Of a stretch of 64,000 nucleotides of DNA, positions 62,842 to 64,000 are shown piece by piece. The position numbers and the translations under genes were made by a program. The first letter of the stretch is position 1. Each line of letters opens with the position of its first letter. A model generated the notes under the pieces. The model worked only from the letters and a program-made list of their open reading frames with translations, ran no database searches and was not told the origin of the DNA. The stretch is from Streptomyces caatingaensis (lineage in GTDB: Bacteria > Actinomycetota > Actinomycetes > Streptomycetales > Streptomycetaceae), in NCBI RefSeq assembly GCF_001187435.1, contig NZ_LFXA01000004.1, positions 253,001-317,000 on the forward strand. Reading direction: 5' to 3'.

Positions 62842-64000
62842 TCAGTGGTGGCCGTGGCCGCTCGTGATCTCCTGGTACTCCTTGGCCGTGGCCTTGGGGA
62901 CGTACCGGTCCTCGCCGTAGTAGCTCTTCGAGAGCCGGACCCGCAGCTTCTGCGTGCCCTTCACCTTGCGGACGACACCGTTCTCGTCGACCTCGGGCTC
63001 CAGGGCCAGCGGCCTCGGCTGCTCGTGCGCGGTCAGCGTGTGCAGCTGCTCCTGCGTCAGCGGCTCGTGGACCTCGACGAACTCACCGTGCGGCAGGCGC
63101 TTGATGATGCCGGACTCGCGCCCGTGCAGCACCTTGTCCTTGTCGCGGCGCTGGAGACCCATGCAGATCCGGCGGGTGGCGATGAACGCCAGGACCGGGC
63201 CGACGAAGAAGCTGATGCGGACGAACCAGGTGACCGAGTTGACCGACAGGTGGAAGTGGGTGGCCCACAGGTCGTTTCCACCGGCCATCAGGGCCACGCC
63301 GTACAGCGTCAGCCAGGCCACGCCGAAGGCGGTGCGCGTCGGGGCGTTGCGCGGGCGGTCCAGGATGTGGTGCTCGCGCTTGTCGCCGGTCACCCACGAC
63401 TCGATGAAGGGGTAGACCGCCATGATCGTCAGCACCGCGCCGAAGACCAGCAGCGGGATGAAGACGCCCAGGACCAGGGTGTGGCCCGCGAAGCTGATCT
63501 CCCAGCCCGGCATGATCCGGAAGAGGCCCTCGGACATGCCCAGGTACCAGTCCGGCTGGGCGTTGGTCGAGACCTGGTCCGGCCGGTAGGGGCCGAGCTC
63601 CCAGACGGGGTTGATCGTCGCGATGGCGGAGATCGCCGCGATGATGCCGAAGACCAGGAAGAAGAAGCCTCCCGCCTTGGCCATGTAGACCGGCATCAGC
63701 GGCATGCCGACGACGTTCTTGTTGGTCCGGCCCGGACCCGCGAACTGCGTGTGCTTGTGGTAGAAGACCAGGATCAGGTGGCCGACCACCAGACCGAGCA
63801 TGATGCCCGGCAGCAGCAGGATGTGGATCGAGTAGAACCGGCTCACGAAGTCCGTGCCCGGGAACTCCCCGCCGAAGAGGTAGAAGGAGATGTACGTACC
63901 CACCAGCGGGATGGACATCACCAGACCGTCGGCGATGCGGACACCGGTGCCGGAGAGCAGGTCGTCCGGCAGCGAGTAACCGGTGAAGCCGGTGAACGTG
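62842..64000 (-). CDS. qcrB: QcrB, cytochrome b of the bcc complex (N-terminus off window)
   Basis: Diheme cytochrome b subunit of the actinobacterial cytochrome bcc (complex III) that forms a supercomplex with aa3 oxidase. The visible 385 or so residues start at [65 protein letters not shown], the PEWY-equivalent region near [18 protein letters not shown], several further helices and the long basic actinobacterial C-terminal tail ending GHGHH follow. About 160 N-terminal residues with two haem-ligand helices lie outside. Upstream qcrA and qcrC are expected next. Confidence 0.95.
   Translation of the reverse strand, partial: TFTGFTGYSLPDDLLSGTGVRIADGLVMSIPLVGTYISFYLFGGEFPGTDFVSRFYSIHILLLPGIMLGLVVGHLILVFYHKHTQFAGPGRTNKNVVGMPLMPVYMAKAGGFFFLVFGIIAAISAIATINPVWELGPYRPDQVSTNAQPDWYLGMSEGLFRIMPGWEISFAGHTLVLGVFIPLLVFGAVLTIMAVYPFIESWVTGDKREHHILDRPRNAPTRTAFGVAWLTLYGVALMAGGNDLWATHFHLSVNSVTWFVRISFFVGPVLAFIATRRICMGLQRRDKDKVLHGRESGIIKRLPHGEFVEVHEPLTQEQLHTLTAHEQPRPLALEPEVDENGVVRKVKGTQKLRVRLSKSYYGEDRYVPKATAKEYQEITSGHGHH

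Overview
The window is chromosomal DNA of a Streptomyces or very close relative. Evidence: very high GC, GTG/TTG starts, GTGA and TGATG gene overlaps, many promoters whose -10 box lies 6-9 nt before the start codon (leaderless mRNAs), and a gene order that, from memory, matches the Streptomyces dcw to qcrB segment. No tRNA, rRNA, insertion sequence, prophage or CRISPR array was seen. Two genes run off the ends: murG at the left and qcrB at the right.

Layout. 1-11.7 kb (minus strand): the division and cell wall cluster murG-ftsW-murD-mraY-murF-murE-ftsI-ftsL-rsmH, nearly gap-free. It is headed by three AGTGG boxes spaced 10 bp apart, like MraZ operators, although no mraZ is present. 12-17.3 kb: beta carbonic anhydrase and a coupled MoxR/DUF58/transglutaminase operon. 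17.4-25 kb: DUF3040 protein, methyltransferase, TetR, DUF4126, FAD oxidoreductase, a prion-like-tailed membrane protein, metF, thiE and an Rv2175c-like DNA-binding protein. 25.0-26.0 kb: a gene-free block holding a 24-bp-arm palindrome and a nested 168/48-bp tandem repeat. 26-29.7 kb: ferredoxin reductase-like gene, TPP riboswitch and thiO-thiS-thiG; a one-base deficit leaves thiO open into thiG. 29.8-34.2 kb: PASTA Ser/Thr kinase, endonuclease IV, Mo-oxidoreductase, bacterioferritin and its ferredoxin with an iron box. 34.3-38 kb: class II DAHP synthase diverging from a fused anthranilate synthase that carries a Trp-rich leader peptide and attenuator. 38-45 kb: phosphofructokinase, a two-component system, acyltransferase, hydrolase, EEP nuclease-like protein and ROK glucokinase. 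45-53 kb: DUF5304-like protein, ArsA-like ATPase with an altered P-loop, SRPBCC protein, frameshifted phosphoesterase, acyl-CoA synthetase, PimB-like GT4 and GT87. 53-58.8 kb: HExxH lipoprotein, two paralogous NlpC/P60 hydrolases, a coiled-coil NYN protein and a zinc ribbon. 58.9-64 kb: rhomboid, stand-alone RAM-domain protein, class V aminotransferase under a SAM-IV riboswitch, trpD and qcrB.

How it fits together: peptidoglycan synthesis, division and remodelling (dcw, PASTA kinase, P60, DUF3040) alternate with aromatic/tryptophan supply (DAHP synthase, TrpEG, TrpD), thiamine and one-carbon/sulfur metabolism, glycolytic entry (glucokinase, PFK) and envelope lipid/glycan steps (acyltransferase, FadD15-like, PimB-like, GT87). 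From memory the same anchors occur in the same order in Mycobacterium tuberculosis (Rv2163c to Rv2196). Four RNA or DNA regulatory devices are readable directly: a TPP riboswitch, a SAM-IV riboswitch, a trp attenuator and an iron box. Two single-base deficits in homopolymer runs (thiO and the phosphoesterase) should be checked against reads before biological interpretation.
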